A stretch of DNA of 64,000 bases, taken from assembly GCF_029624655.1 (NCBI RefSeq), contig NZ_JARRSA010000006.1, positions 62,001-126,000 of the forward strand, in the 5' to 3' direction. Position 1 is the first letter of the stretch; every line of letters begins with the position of its first letter. This DNA comes from Roseicyclus salinarum (GTDB taxonomy: Bacteria > Pseudomonadota > Alphaproteobacteria > Rhodobacterales > Rhodobacteraceae). The translations under genes and the position numbers were made by a program. Shown here one piece after another: positions 35,925 to 44,862 of the stretch. The notes under the pieces are model-generated. The model made no database searches and was not told the origin of the DNA. It saw only the letters and a list, made by a program, of their open reading frames with translations.

Positions 35925-36962
35925 ATGAAGATGCGGGATTTCACAGCAGATCCGCTTCGGGTCGACGTTCTGGCTGCCGAAAGTTGCCGGGGCGCCATTC
36001 TCTATGGCCTCTACGATCTGCTGACGTCTGTCGGGTCGGCCTGGTCCTATTTGACTGAGGGCACGCCTACACCGCCGATGACTCGGGTCAGGATTGTTGC
36101 GCGCACCAAGGTGCCGTTCCGGTGCATCAGTGGTGTGCCTGTGATGCCTGACGCGACCTTGGAGGAGGCTGACGACGCCGAGATCATCTGCCTGCCAAAC
36201 TTCAGGATCGGCATGTGGACCCCGCCGCGGGATGTCCTTGGACCCGAGATCGATTGGGTGGTGGACCGCCACGCTGCCGGTGCACGGCTGGCGACGGCTT
36301 GTTCCGGCTCGGCCTTGCTCGCGGATGCGGGCCTCCTGGAAGGTGAGGAGGCGACGGCGCATTGGTCGATGGCTGAGGTCTTCGAAAAGCGGTACCCCAA
36401 TGTGGACTTTTTCCCGTACCGCACGCTCACGTTTGCCGGAAAGGGAGACTCGATCGTCATGTCGGGTGGCATGGCGTCCTGGCAGGACCTCGCTCTTTAC
36501 CTGATCGCGAGGTACATCGGGCCGGACCACGCAGCAAAATCCGCACGTTTTTACTGCGTTGACCCGAAACCGGACGGTCAACGGCACTATGCAGCCCCGA
36601 TGCGGCGGCTGCAAAGCGAAGATGCAGTCATTCAGGAGTGCCAAGCTTGGCTGGCCCAAACCTACGCCGAGCGCGACGTCGTAAGCCGCGCAATTGCGCG
36701 CTCGGGCCTGCCAAGGCGCACTTTCGACAGGCGTTTTCGAGCCGCCACGGGTTACAGTCCGAACGACTATGTACAATCCCTGAGGGTCGAGGAGGCCAAG
36801 CAGTTCCTCGAAATGGACGGCCAGAGCGTGGACGCGATTTCGGAGGCCGTCGGATACACGGACCCCCGCGCCTTCCGCCGGCTATTCCGTAAGATGACTG
36901 GCCTGAGCCCGGCAGAATACCGTCGGCGCTTTTCCAGCGCGGGCTTCCTGTCAGCGCGGTGA
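35925..36962 (+). CDS. GlxA-family regulator (DJ-1/PfpI domain plus AraC HTH)
   Basis: 345 aa. A near-perfect AGGAGGT site precedes the ATG at 35925. The N-terminal half is DJ-1-like with RLATACSGSALLADAGLLEG and EATAHWSMAEVF. The C-terminal AraC HTH has VVSRAIARSGLPRRTFDRRF and the final SPAEYRRRF. It is unlike the 32777 regulator in sequence, so not a recent duplicate. The 123-bp divergent spacer to the methyltransferase gene contains TGGCC/GGCCA half sites near 35869-35886 that might be bound. Confidence 0.9.
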   Translation: MKMRDFTADPLRVDVLAAESCRGAILYGLYDLLTSVGSAWSYLTEGTPTPPMTRVRIVARTKVPFRCISGVPVMPDATLEEADDAEIICLPNFRIGMWTPPRDVLGPEIDWVVDRHAAGARLATACSGSALLADAGLLEGEEATAHWSMAEVFEKRYPNVDFFPYRTLTFAGKGDSIVMSGGMASWQDLALYLIARYIGPDHAAKSARFYCVDPKPDGQRHYAAPMRRLQSEDAVIQECQAWLAQTYAERDVVSRAIARSGLPRRTFDRRFRAATGYSPNDYVQSLRVEEAKQFLEMDGQSVDAISEAVGYTDPRAFRRLFRKMTGLSPAEYRRRFSSAGFLSAR

Positions 36963-36985
36963 GCCGCGCAGAAAAACTCGTCCGC

Positions 36986-37089
36986 TATGGGCTCGATCCA
37001 GCCGTTCGCTGCGGTTGGCATGAGTGTCTGGATTGACCCGATTTGGGGACATCTGATCGTTCTAGCCAGATGTCTCCATCGAGCCCATA
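36986..37089. repeat. Nested inverted repeats downstream of a regulator gene
   Basis: The outer pair is TATGGGCTCGAT (36986-36997) and ATCGAGCCCATA (37078-37089), exact reverse complements 80 bases apart. The inner pair is GACATCTG (37048-37055) and CAGATGTC (37067-37074) with an 11-base loop. No protein-coding content lies inside. It could be a remnant of a small mobile repeat or the base of a folded RNA. It starts 24 bases after the GlxA-type gene stop. Confidence 0.55.
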
Positions 37090-37465
37090 CCGGAAGTGAT
37101 CGGGCGCGGACCCTCGCAGATGCGGCAATTCCAGTAGGCGCGCCGTCAGCTGCGCGGCAGCAAGAAAAGCGGCCGTTCAAGCAGAGTGCAGCGAGGTTTC
37201 GGGCACCGATGACCCAGTTGCGGACTTTGTAGCCTTTCGCTGCAGTTGCGCGAAGGTCGGCTTTTGGGCGGGCAGGCTAGAAACGGTCTGATCTTGCAGG
37301 GACAAAAACGGTTTAGTTGGGGCCCGTCCTGCGCTGCCGCGAAACTCCGGAGTTTGCACACCTGGACTCCATTGGGTGGTATTGAATGCCTGTTTTTCCC
37401 GACTGCGTGAACGGAAGCTCAGTTTCTGCGTTGTAGAGACGGGTAAACTCGATTGAAGCTACAAC
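37090..37465. other. Gene-free stretch before the permease
   Basis: About 376 bases with no supportable reading frame on either strand. The G/C skew and codon patterns differ from the surrounding genes, and the AAAGCGGCCGTTC-like string near 37169 resembles degraded intergenic sequence also seen near 43830. The promoter of the permease should be here, but no clear -35/-10 pair stands out. Confidence 0.35.
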
Positions 37466-38665
37466 TTGACCAATCACTTTCTTGAAACATGGCATGAGTC
37501 CGCGGTCACCAGCGTCGGGCTTTTCTGGACCGCTTTTTGGGCCTTTGCGCTCGGGTATCTCATATCCTCAATGATTCAGGTGCTGGTCACGCGCGACAAG
37601 ATGCAGGATGCGATGGGAAAAGACGGACCGCGCTCTGTCGCGCTTGGCACCTTCTTTGGCTTTATCAGCTCGTCCTGCAGTTTTGCCGCATTATCCGGTG
37701 CCCGCGCTCTCTTCGCCAAGGGGGCCGGCTTTGTACCGTCAATTGCCTTCCTGCTGGCGTCGACAAACCTTGTCGTTGAGCTTGGTATCATCATCGGCAT
37801 CTTTCTTGGATGGCAGTTTGTGGTCGGTGAATATGTGGGCGGTATACTCTTGATCCTTCTGATGTGGCTTGTCGTCCGCCTCACCAGCCGCTTCGCTCCG
37901 ATCAATGAGGCGCGGGAGAATGCTCGTGCGAGCCAAGAGTCCGGGGATGAAAACGCCGCTGCCGACGATGACTGGAAGGCTAAGCTGAAATCCCGCGACG
38001 CGTGGGCCGCGATCGCACGCCGCTATTTCATGGAATGGCAGATGGTCTGGAAAGACGTGACTATCGGCTTCACGGTCGCGGGCATCATCGCAGCCTTCGT
38101 GCCGAGAGAGTTTTTCGAGTGGCTCTTCATTGGCGGCGACGATCCGAATTTCTTCGAACTTATCGCTCAAGTGCTTGTGGGACCCGTCGCTGCATTCTTC
38201 ACTTTCATCGGCTCCATGGGGAACATACCTCTGGCCGCTGTCCTCTATGGCAATGGCGTGGCCTTTGCGGGGATCATGGCCTTCATATTCTCTGATCTCG
38301 TAGTCCTTCCGGTCCTTCGAGTGAACGCGAAATACTACGGCTGGAAGATGGCGCTCTACATCCTCGCAGTGTTCCTTGTGGTGCTTGTCGCCACCGCGCT
38401 TATTCTACACTATGGCTTTGCCGCTCTCGATCTTCTGCCCTCGGCCGATCAGGTGAAGGCCGTGACGGAACGTGAATTCTTCAAGATCGACTACACCTTC
38501 TGGCTGAACACGGCTTTCGTCATTCTGTCCGCAGCGTTCGTTGGCTGGAAAATCAAAACCAGCGGTTTCAGAATGTCCATTGGCAAGGGTTTCTTGGAAA
38601 AGCTGCTCTTCTGGTTGGCGTTGGCTGCATACTTGTGGATCGGTACTGGTCTTCTTGTTGGATAA
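37466..38665 (+). CDS. Permease of the pfam03773 (DUF318/ArsP-like) family
   Basis: 399 aa with about 8-10 membrane segments. The two family motifs are visible: GTFFGFISSSCSFAALSGAR (the SCS motif) with FVPSIAFLLASTNLVVELGI, and GPVAAFFTFIGSMGNIPLAAVL with VLYGNGVAFAGIMAFIFSD. A long charged loop (about 145-175) separates the halves, and extra segments follow the core. The start is TTG at 37466, because an in-frame stop lies 12 bases upstream and no ATG fits the N-terminus. Relatives export organoarsenicals, metals or unknown compounds; a second such permease is at 58428. Confidence 0.85.
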   Translation: MTNHFLETWHESAVTSVGLFWTAFWAFALGYLISSMIQVLVTRDKMQDAMGKDGPRSVALGTFFGFISSSCSFAALSGARALFAKGAGFVPSIAFLLASTNLVVELGIIIGIFLGWQFVVGEYVGGILLILLMWLVVRLTSRFAPINEARENARASQESGDENAAADDDWKAKLKSRDAWAAIARRYFMEWQMVWKDVTIGFTVAGIIAAFVPREFFEWLFIGGDDPNFFELIAQVLVGPVAAFFTFIGSMGNIPLAAVLYGNGVAFAGIMAFIFSDLVVLPVLRVNAKYYGWKMALYILAVFLVVLVATALILHYGFAALDLLPSADQVKAVTEREFFKIDYTFWLNTAFVILSAAFVGWKIKTSGFRMSIGKGFLEKLLFWLALAAYLWIGTGLLVG

Positions 38666-38876
38666 CCGTCTTGCTCTCCGCATCCATGATACGGTCCAGA
38701 GCATCCTCAATCTGCTTCTCGACATCCTTGAGCTGTTTGCCCCGGCGTCGCGTTCCTGCTTGGCTGACTTCCCATTTTGGGGCCTCGACATATCGCGCCC
38801 CATGGAACCCACTCGCAGGGCTTGACCGCGAACGGCCCATTCTCCTCATGTTCGAATGGCTCCCAATGGGCGTCAT
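38664..38876 (-). pseudogene. Remnant of a serine recombinase C-terminal region
   Basis: On the minus strand the frame reads KQLKDVEKQIEDALDRIM then DAESKTVI. This strongly resembles the coiled segment of large serine recombinases (the helix pattern LxxxExxIExLLDRIVxAxxxxVI). Nothing else of the recombinase is present: there is no resolvase catalytic domain or zinc ribbon in any frame nearby. The fragment ends against the 3' end of the permease gene. It marks an old insertion or deletion event. Confidence 0.55.
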
Positions 38877-40229
38877 CTACCATTTCGAAAGCCAAAACTT
38901 GTAACCTAGGCCCAATGCGGTCCACCCCGCGGCGACGACCCACGCTGCCAGGCTGACATGTCCGAGCGACAGCGAGAGCGCGACGCCGCTCGCGATCACG
39001 AAGCCGGTTGTCCAGGGGACCAGCGGCAAGCGGAAGGGACGGTCCCTGTCCGATCTCTTCCCGCGAAGGCGCTGTAGACTTACGGCGACCAGAGTGAACA
39101 CGATGATGAACATAATGTCGGTACTGGCCGCGATGTCCTTGATTGGCAGAAGCAGCAGAAACCCAGCAACTATCCCCGCAATGAGCAAAAGCGCCGGAAC
39201 AGGTGCGCCCCGTTCCGACACGGATTTGAAGAGGTCCGGCAAATCACCGGTCCGCGCCATCGCAACAGCCACTCGGCTTGCGCCGAACACCGTGGCGTTC
39301 AGAGCGCTTGCCGTGCTCGCAAGCGCCGCGACAAGGAGGATGGTCTTTCCGAACGGCATCACCGTTCGTCCGGCCTCGATCACGCCCATCTCGCCCAGGC
39401 TCGCCAGGTGCTCGTGCGTGGACGCCCCCTCCGGCGCCTCGACCGTCCCGATCAAGACGACCGCAGTGAGAACGTATACGAGAACGACGATGCAGATGCT
39501 GAGCCCGATCGCTCGCGGGATCATCCGGCTTGGCGCGCGGGCTTCTTCACTGCTCTGGACGATGATCTCGAAGCCCTCGAAGGCGATGAAGGTTAGGCCC
39601 ATGGCCGCCAGGACGCCAATGGGACCCTCGGGCAGGAAAGGGACGAAGGGTTCGCTTGGCTCGGCGGAGCCAAATAATTCGGACAGACCGAAGCCTATAA
39701 ACACGGCGATGACGCCCATCTGCAGCCCGGCCAGAACAACCTGTGACACGCCGGAACTGCCCGTGCCGATAAGATTGGTCCCCACCAGCAAGGCCAAAAT
39801 TGTCATCGCCATGATGGTCGGGTCAAGGCCGCCGCCGCCGAATTCCGCAACGAGCTCGGCCGCAAACGTTCCGAAAGAGATCGCATAGAAGGCACAGGCG
39901 ACTGTCTGGGCAAACCAGCTGCACCAGCCAGTGAAGAACCCCATTATGTCGCCTAGGGCGGGCCTCGCCCAGATATAGGCGCCGCCCGCTCGCGGCATCA
40001 TGGTGGCCAGTTCCGCGTAGCAGCCACCGATGACCAGCGCGATGCAACCGTTGAGAGCGAAGACGAGTACCAGCGCCGGCCCCGCTTCGCCGGCGGCCAA
40101 TCCGGTGAGAACGAAGACTCCCGCCCCCACCATGGCGCCTACGCCCAATGCGGTGATGGGGAGAAGCCCCATCGTCCGCCTGAGCCCACCATCGCGATCG
40201 GGTTCGGCGTCATCGGCGTCCCTCTTCAT
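38877..40229 (-). CDS. APC-family amino-acid/polyamine permease
   Basis: 450 aa from the ATG at 40229, which overlaps the stop of the next upstream APC gene by one base (TGATG). About 12 membrane segments. The APC signature is ALGVGAMVGAGVFVLTGLAAG in the first segment and YAELATMMPRAGGAYIWAR in the second; FIAFEGFEIIVQSSEEARAP marks segment 6. It imports or exchanges amino acids or amines; ligand unknown. Translationally coupled to a second, different APC permease. Confidence 0.92.
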   Translation of the reverse strand: MKRDADDAEPDRDGGLRRTMGLLPITALGVGAMVGAGVFVLTGLAAGEAGPALVLVFALNGCIALVIGGCYAELATMMPRAGGAYIWARPALGDIMGFFTGWCSWFAQTVACAFYAISFGTFAAELVAEFGGGGLDPTIMAMTILALLVGTNLIGTGSSGVSQVVLAGLQMGVIAVFIGFGLSELFGSAEPSEPFVPFLPEGPIGVLAAMGLTFIAFEGFEIIVQSSEEARAPSRMIPRAIGLSICIVVLVYVLTAVVLIGTVEAPEGASTHEHLASLGEMGVIEAGRTVMPFGKTILLVAALASTASALNATVFGASRVAVAMARTGDLPDLFKSVSERGAPVPALLLIAGIVAGFLLLLPIKDIAASTDIMFIIVFTLVAVSLQRLRGKRSDRDRPFRLPLVPWTTGFVIASGVALSLSLGHVSLAAWVVAAGWTALGLGYKFWLSKW

Positions 40230-41458
40230 CAGGTCACCCACTGGACCAATTGAGCACAGGCAGCTGCCGCGCAGGTCGTTGCGCCGATCACCGGCACACC
40301 GATCCACACGTTCGGAACGTCCGATGGCTGATCGTGGCGCTTCAGGGCGAGCAGGGCAGCGTTCACGGCCACGAAAACCAGAAGAACGATCAGACTGGTG
40401 GCTTCGGCCAGCGATTTGAGCGGGACGAGCGTGGCCAGGACGATGACGATGAACGCGATCGTTCCGGTGGCCACCAGCGGCGTATCGGTCCGCGTATTGA
40501 CCTTTCCCACTATTTCAGGCGCGCCCCGACCGTCGCGCCCGATATCCATCAGCAGCCGCGACGCACCGATCATCTGGGTCAAGGCGCCGTTCACGATCAC
40601 GCAGAGACTCGCCAAGCCTACGGGCCAGGCTGGCCACCCTTCACGCGTCACCGCGGCGACGAGGGGGGCCTCTGCCTCGGCAATGGCTTTCGTTGGCCCC
40701 GCGCCGACGACGGCGATCGAAACCAGGAGGTAGAAGGCGAAGACGATGACGAAGGCGATGACGATCGCGCGGGGCATGGTCCTTTCGACGTCTTTCACTT
40801 CCTCGGCAGTCAGTGCCATATCTCCGAACCCGATGAAGGAGTAGAGGGCCAGAAACGCGCCTGAGAACAATCCCGCGACCGTGACCAGCGACATGCCTTC
40901 CAATTCGTTCAGTGCTTCGGTCGGCGCGGCCGTAAGGCCATCGCGCGTCGCCCAGACCACCGCGAGGAGTGTGGCGATGCCGATGGTGGTCGTCACGGCC
41001 ATGAAATGCGTGCTGGTCTTCATTCCAACGGCTGCGATCGCAGTGAGCGCGCCGATCACACCCAGCGCAACCGCCCAGTCCGGCACTTCCGCAAATACGC
41101 TCAAGTATCCGATGAAACCGCTGGTTATCGTGGCCGCCGACACCGTATTGGCCGCCATCAGCAACCAACCAACCGTTGACCCGGCTGCGAAACTTCCACT
41201 CGCGGCTTCGACGTAATCGATCGGACCGCCGGCGGTCGGTATCCGCGCGGAAATTTCGGCATAGGACAATGCCGTGGCCAACGCAACACCGCCTGCAAGA
41301 GCATATGACAGAGGGGCGAGCTTCCCGGATTGACCGATCACTTCGCCGATCACGACGAATATTCCTGCGCCGAGGATGGTTCCAACGCCGTAGAAAACGA
41401 GTTCAGGCAGCGAAATGGAGCGCTCGAGTTGCCCTGTTTGCGGTCGATCTTCGTTCAT
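40229..41458 (-). CDS. APC-family amino-acid/polyamine permease
   Basis: 409 aa from the ATG at 41458 (MNEDRPQTG). Longer starts at 41506 (ATG) and 41575 (TTG) are open but add a region without membrane character. The first segment is FYGVGTILGAGIFVVIGEVIG, the second YAEISARIPTAGGPIDYVEA, and segment 6 is YSFIGFGDMALTAEEVKD. About 11-12 segments. It is clearly divergent from the coupled partner at 38877, so this is not a recent tandem duplication. Two APC carriers made from one transcript may form exchangers of related substrates. Confidence 0.9.
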   Translation of the reverse strand: MNEDRPQTGQLERSISLPELVFYGVGTILGAGIFVVIGEVIGQSGKLAPLSYALAGGVALATALSYAEISARIPTAGGPIDYVEAASGSFAAGSTVGWLLMAANTVSAATITSGFIGYLSVFAEVPDWAVALGVIGALTAIAAVGMKTSTHFMAVTTTIGIATLLAVVWATRDGLTAAPTEALNELEGMSLVTVAGLFSGAFLALYSFIGFGDMALTAEEVKDVERTMPRAIVIAFVIVFAFYLLVSIAVVGAGPTKAIAEAEAPLVAAVTREGWPAWPVGLASLCVIVNGALTQMIGASRLLMDIGRDGRGAPEIVGKVNTRTDTPLVATGTIAFIVIVLATLVPLKSLAEATSLIVLLVFVAVNAALLALKRHDQPSDVPNVWIGVPVIGATTCAAAACAQLVQWVT

Positions 41459-41680
41459 CGCGCTGAAAACGCTCGTTGCGGCGAGAAGTTCCTGCGGCCG
41501 CGGCATCGACAGCTTTCGGCGTTCACGCGACGAGGCGATGCTCGGGAAATCTGAGCGCTGAAAAGCGGGTGACAAGCCCGCCTGGCCTGCACCTGATGCT
41601 GGCCCTCCCTTAATACACCTAACTTTCGGCGGAACTTTTTTCAGGCCGCCAAACTTGTTTCAAGTGACAGGAGTTCGCAA

Positions 41681-42865
41681 ATTCAAACGCTCACTCGTAT
41701 CGCATTAGCGGGATCTGCCGCAACCGCTATAGCCTTCGGCCCAGCCCGGGTCGGATTTGGCCTTTTTCTTCCGCAGTTCCGTGAAGCTTTTTCGATTTCG
41801 ACGCAAACCGCAGGCGTTATCTCGAGCCTGGGCTTCGCAGCTTTCTTTGTTGGGCTGATCTGCTCATATAAACTGATCGCTCTCAGAGGGCCTCGCCGCG
41901 CGACAGTGATCGGCATGATAGCCGCAACCGCAGGCCTCACTACCGTAGCTGTGGCCCAGAGCGTCATTGTACTTGCCATCGGTATCTTTTTGGCCAGCGC
42001 CAGTGCCGGGTTTTCCTGGACGCCGTTCAACCTCGCAGTCCGACGTCTGCTCTACGAAGGTGATCGTCCTAGAGCATTGTCGGTTATCAGTTCGGGAACG
42101 GCAGTTGGGGTGATAATCGCCGGTGCTCTTGCCCTGTCGCTCGCCATTTTTGGATTCAGTTGGCGCGTCGTGTGGGCAGTCTTCGCTGCAAGTGCAGCTG
42201 TAGTAGCAATTGGCAACCTGGTCGCCTTAAAGGATACCGCCGAACCGGCGGGCGAAGCTCCGCCAAGAAGATGGTGCGCTCTCGCCACACGCTCGGCGAT
42301 TCCCCTCTATCTTGTTGCGCTCCTATTTGGTGCGACAAATGGCGTATACGTCACCTTCGCCGCCGACCGTGTGGCCGATCAAGGCGGACTCACCGGTTTG
42401 CCCCTGCAGGCGAATGGCGCGGTCGTCTTCATCGCTTACGGGGCGCTTGGACTGGTTGGGCTCCTGACGGCAAGGATCAAGCGCGCAATTGGCCTGACCT
42501 GGCTTTTGCGCATCCTAGCTTACGGGGCAGCACTCTCCTTTGCACTTATCGCATGGTTTCCGTCATCGTGGGGCGCCGTCATCTTTTCGGCTGGCTCGCA
42601 AGGCGCCTTCGTGATGATGATCAGTGCGGTGTTATCCTTCTGGTCGGAAGAGCTGTTTCCTGACCTTCCCTCGCTCAGCTTCACGGCGGCGCTCTTGATC
42701 ACTGGCGTAGGCAATATCGTCGGACCTGTGCTCGCAGGCGTGGCATCATCGGCCTTCGGCTCTAAACCGATGTTCGTCGGTGCGGCCGCAGTCGCGCTAG
42801 CCACTGCATTTCTGTTGAAGCCCGACAGCATCAGAGAGAAGGCGTCAACGATTGGATCGTCCTGA
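41681..42865 (+). CDS. MFS transporter, YbfB/YjiJ-like, apparent ATT start
   Basis: 394 aa when read from ATT at 41681. The frame is open from before this point and contains TRIALAGSAATAIAFGPARV then GFGLFLPQFREAF, the first membrane segment and loop of the YbfB/YjiJ (DUF1228) MFS group, so the first ATG/GTG candidates (from 41906 on) would cut off two membrane segments. ACAGGAG at 41666-41672 stands 8 bases before the ATT, ideal for initiation. The rest has about 11-12 segments, a central LTGLPLQANGAVVF loop and the ending FLLKPDS. Substrate unknown. Confidence 0.8.
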   Translation: MQTLTRIALAGSAATAIAFGPARVGFGLFLPQFREAFSISTQTAGVISSLGFAAFFVGLICSYKLIALRGPRRATVIGMIAATAGLTTVAVAQSVIVLAIGIFLASASAGFSWTPFNLAVRRLLYEGDRPRALSVISSGTAVGVIIAGALALSLAIFGFSWRVVWAVFAASAAVVAIGNLVALKDTAEPAGEAPPRRWCALATRSAIPLYLVALLFGATNGVYVTFAADRVADQGGLTGLPLQANGAVVFIAYGALGLVGLLTARIKRAIGLTWLLRILAYGAALSFALIAWFPSSWGAVIFSAGSQGAFVMMISAVLSFWSEELFPDLPSLSFTAALLITGVGNIVGPVLAGVASSAFGSKPMFVGAAAVALATAFLLKPDSIREKASTIGSS

Positions 42866-42870
42866 CAACT

Positions 42871-42890
42871 GTGCTGAAGTTCTTCAGCAC
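42871..42890 (+). terminator. Perfect palindromic hairpin after the MFS gene
   Basis: GTGCTGAA (42871-42878), loop GTTC, TTCAGCAC (42883-42890): an 8-bp perfect stem five bases after the MFS stop. No T-run follows, so it may be a processing or weak termination signal. The remaining 248 bases to the integrase gene show no supportable gene. Confidence 0.45.
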
Positions 42891-43138
42891 CTACAGCCGG
42901 CCGAACATGAACCCGGCACCGAGCACGCTACCAAGTCCGAGGCGGACGCAGACGAGTGAACCGGACATTCCTGCGCCGTGCAGAAGCGGTAATTTTGGGC
43001 TCGGAGCAGGCTACTGCGCCGCCGAGACGGGCGTTGGATCCTCCGGCCGCGAAGCGGTCATTCATTCAGAAGTGGTATGCTGCACACGTTGGCATAGTGC
43101 CAGTGCCTGGTGTGGGAGGGCTGGATGGAGACCTCACC

Positions 43139-43771
43139 ATGTCCAGAATCCAGCTTCCAGCAACCAGACCGCAGCGTCCGCCGTGGAACAAGGGGCGGCT
43201 GATCGGCCAGAAACGCCCTCTCCTGCCAAGGCAGGTCTGGGCTATTCGCGCGCGGCTCGAGCTCGCGGACAACCTGCGCGACCTGGCGCTGTTCAATCTC
43301 GCGATCGACAGCAAGCTTCGCGGCTGTGACTTGGTTCGCCTCAGGGTCGTGGACCTCGTCGCCGGCGGCTCCGTCCGCAACCGCGCGTCCGTCGTCCAGA
43401 GAAAGACCGGACGGCCAGTTCAATTCGAAGTGTCCGAGAACACGCGTAGATCTGTGCTCGCGTGGGTGACATCGGCACCCATGCTTGGTCAGGTGTTCCT
43501 TTTCCCCAGCAGGTTCCACGGCTCACCACACATCTCCACGAGACAGTACGCGCGTCTCGTTCACGATTGGGTGTGTGCAATCGGGCTCGATCCAAGCGGA
43601 TACGGCACGCATTCTCTCAGGCGAACCAAGGCCGCGTTAATCTACCGGAAAACCGGCAATCTGCGCGCGGTTCAACTCCTGCTTGGTCATACCAAGGTGG
43701 ACAGCACGATCCGATACCTCGGCGTCGAACTCGACGATGCGCTGAGCATCGCCGAAAAGATCGACATATGA
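43139..43771 (+). CDS. Tyrosine-type site-specific recombinase/integrase (short form)
   Basis: 210 aa from the ATG at 43139; the upstream frame lacks features. The catalytic residues are all visible: Arg61 in SKLRGCDLVRLRV, a lysine in the RKTGRPVQF hairpin, His158-x-x-Arg161 in THSLRRTKA, His184 in LLLGHTKVDST, and Tyr193 in IRYLGVE. The N-terminal DNA-arm domain of full-size integrases is missing, as in the short integrase family common in alphaproteobacteria. The gene marks the left part of the accessory region. No attachment repeat could be assigned to it. Confidence 0.9.
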   Translation: MSRIQLPATRPQRPPWNKGRLIGQKRPLLPRQVWAIRARLELADNLRDLALFNLAIDSKLRGCDLVRLRVVDLVAGGSVRNRASVVQRKTGRPVQFEVSENTRRSVLAWVTSAPMLGQVFLFPSRFHGSPHISTRQYARLVHDWVCAIGLDPSGYGTHSLRRTKAALIYRKTGNLRAVQLLLGHTKVDSTIRYLGVELDDALSIAEKIDI

Positions 43772-44046
43772 ACTCTTGGCGGACGGCAGCCGTCGTCCGC
43801 CATCCCAGACCGGACGCTGCTCACATCTGACCGCAGCGGCCGTTCGGAGCCCTTTGCGGACCTTGGTGTTGGGCGCGGCAGTCGACGGGATGGGCGGGAC
43901 GCCGACGTTCGCTGCCGCAAACGTGAATGGCCGGTTCAGACCGCATTGCGCGACTAGGCGATGGCGTTCTTGCGGACGTGATGGTCACTGATCCGGACCG
44001 TGTCCGACGGTCTTCAAGAGCCGTCGCTTTGTCGCATCCGGTCGAT

Positions 44047-44087
44047 GGCAAGGGCGGCGCCACCGAACCGGTCGCGCCGCCCTTGCC
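44047..44087. terminator. Perfect 14-bp GC-rich hairpin between convergent genes
   Basis: GGCAAGGGCGGCGC (44047-44060) and GCGCCGCCCTTGCC (44074-44087) are exact reverse complements with a 13-base loop. It sits in the 380-bp space between the integrase and the convergent PepSY gene and could end transcription from either side, though no T-run follows. The rest of the spacer shows a CGACGG/CCGTCG mini-hairpin near 44007 and nothing else. Confidence 0.5.
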
Positions 44088-44151
44088 AACGGATGCCGAT
44101 GGAATGGAAACGCGACCATCCCCATGGCGATCAGGGGACGCGTTGCCCCGA

Positions 44152-44508
44152 TTAGAACCAGTTGTCTGAAATATCCAGAATGGCACCGGTCACGGGGTCG
44201 AACTCGATCTCGACCTCGTTGCCGTCGGGCGCGTAAGCCTCCACCTCGTAGCGGCCCCACTCAACATCCAGGTCATGGACGTTGGTGTAGCCCATCGCCA
44301 TCATGCGATCGATGGCTTCGGTGGTGGTCATGTAGGCGGGCGCGGCGTCGCCGTAGATTTCGACGAACATGACGTCAGCCGCTTCGTCAGCCGCCGTCAT
44401 CTCTTCTTGCGTCACCTCGTCTTCCATCATGGTATCGTCGGTCTGCGCCACCGCTGCGGTCGCCAGAAGGAAACAGCAGGCGGTCGTGCTCAGGAATGTC
44501 TTGGTCAT
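44152..44508 (-). CDS. Secreted PepSY-domain protein
   Basis: 118 aa from the ATG at 44508. Signal peptide KTFLSTTACCFLLATAAVAQ, cut after AVA. An acidic, methionine-rich stretch follows, then a PepSY-like fold: TTTEAIDRMMAMGYTNVHDLDVEWGRYEVEA in overlapping parts, and EVEIEFDPVTGAIL. PepSY proteins are periplasmic and often modulate peptidases or bind ions. Independent small gene, divergent from the SurA-N-like gene at 44863. Confidence 0.85.
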   Translation of the reverse strand: MTKTFLSTTACCFLLATAAVAQTDDTMMEDEVTQEEMTAADEAADVMFVEIYGDAAPAYMTTTEAIDRMMAMGYTNVHDLDVEWGRYEVEAYAPDGNEVEIEFDPVTGAILDISDNWF

Positions 44509-44862
44509 GGGGTGTAGTCCTTTCTTTCTTGGACTTGTCTCCCCCAAAAACCCATACATTTCCCTTTGGTTCCCCGCTCTCATCCTGTGCGGCCCCTGTT
44601 CCCAGCCCTTGATGCTGCGGTCTCCACAAAAGGCGGGTGGGCACAGGCAGTGTCCTTTGCAGCACGCGGTGCGTTTTCCGACAGAGGGCCTTCAAATCGT
44701 CTGCGGCGATTGGCGGGACTGAGCCCGGCCGCGATCCTCATCAAGGACTTCATGAAGGAACTGCGGAGGGGGCGCATGTGTTGGCGCCCTGAAACCCGGG
44801 GTTTTTCCAAACGAACGGTCGGCCTGTTTCCCCCAAGCCGAAACATCCAAAGGAGAAACAAC
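44509..44862. other. 354-bp divergent spacer between two exported-protein genes
   Basis: Must carry both promoters. An AAAGGAG ribosome site belongs to the 44863 gene. Frames in this stretch are open by chance on both strands and have no motifs. No palindromic operator was found. Confidence 0.35.

Noticed and set aside
43058-43519. Minus-strand frame inside the integrase gene
   Set aside because: Shadow of the recombinase, which has all catalytic residues on the plus strand.
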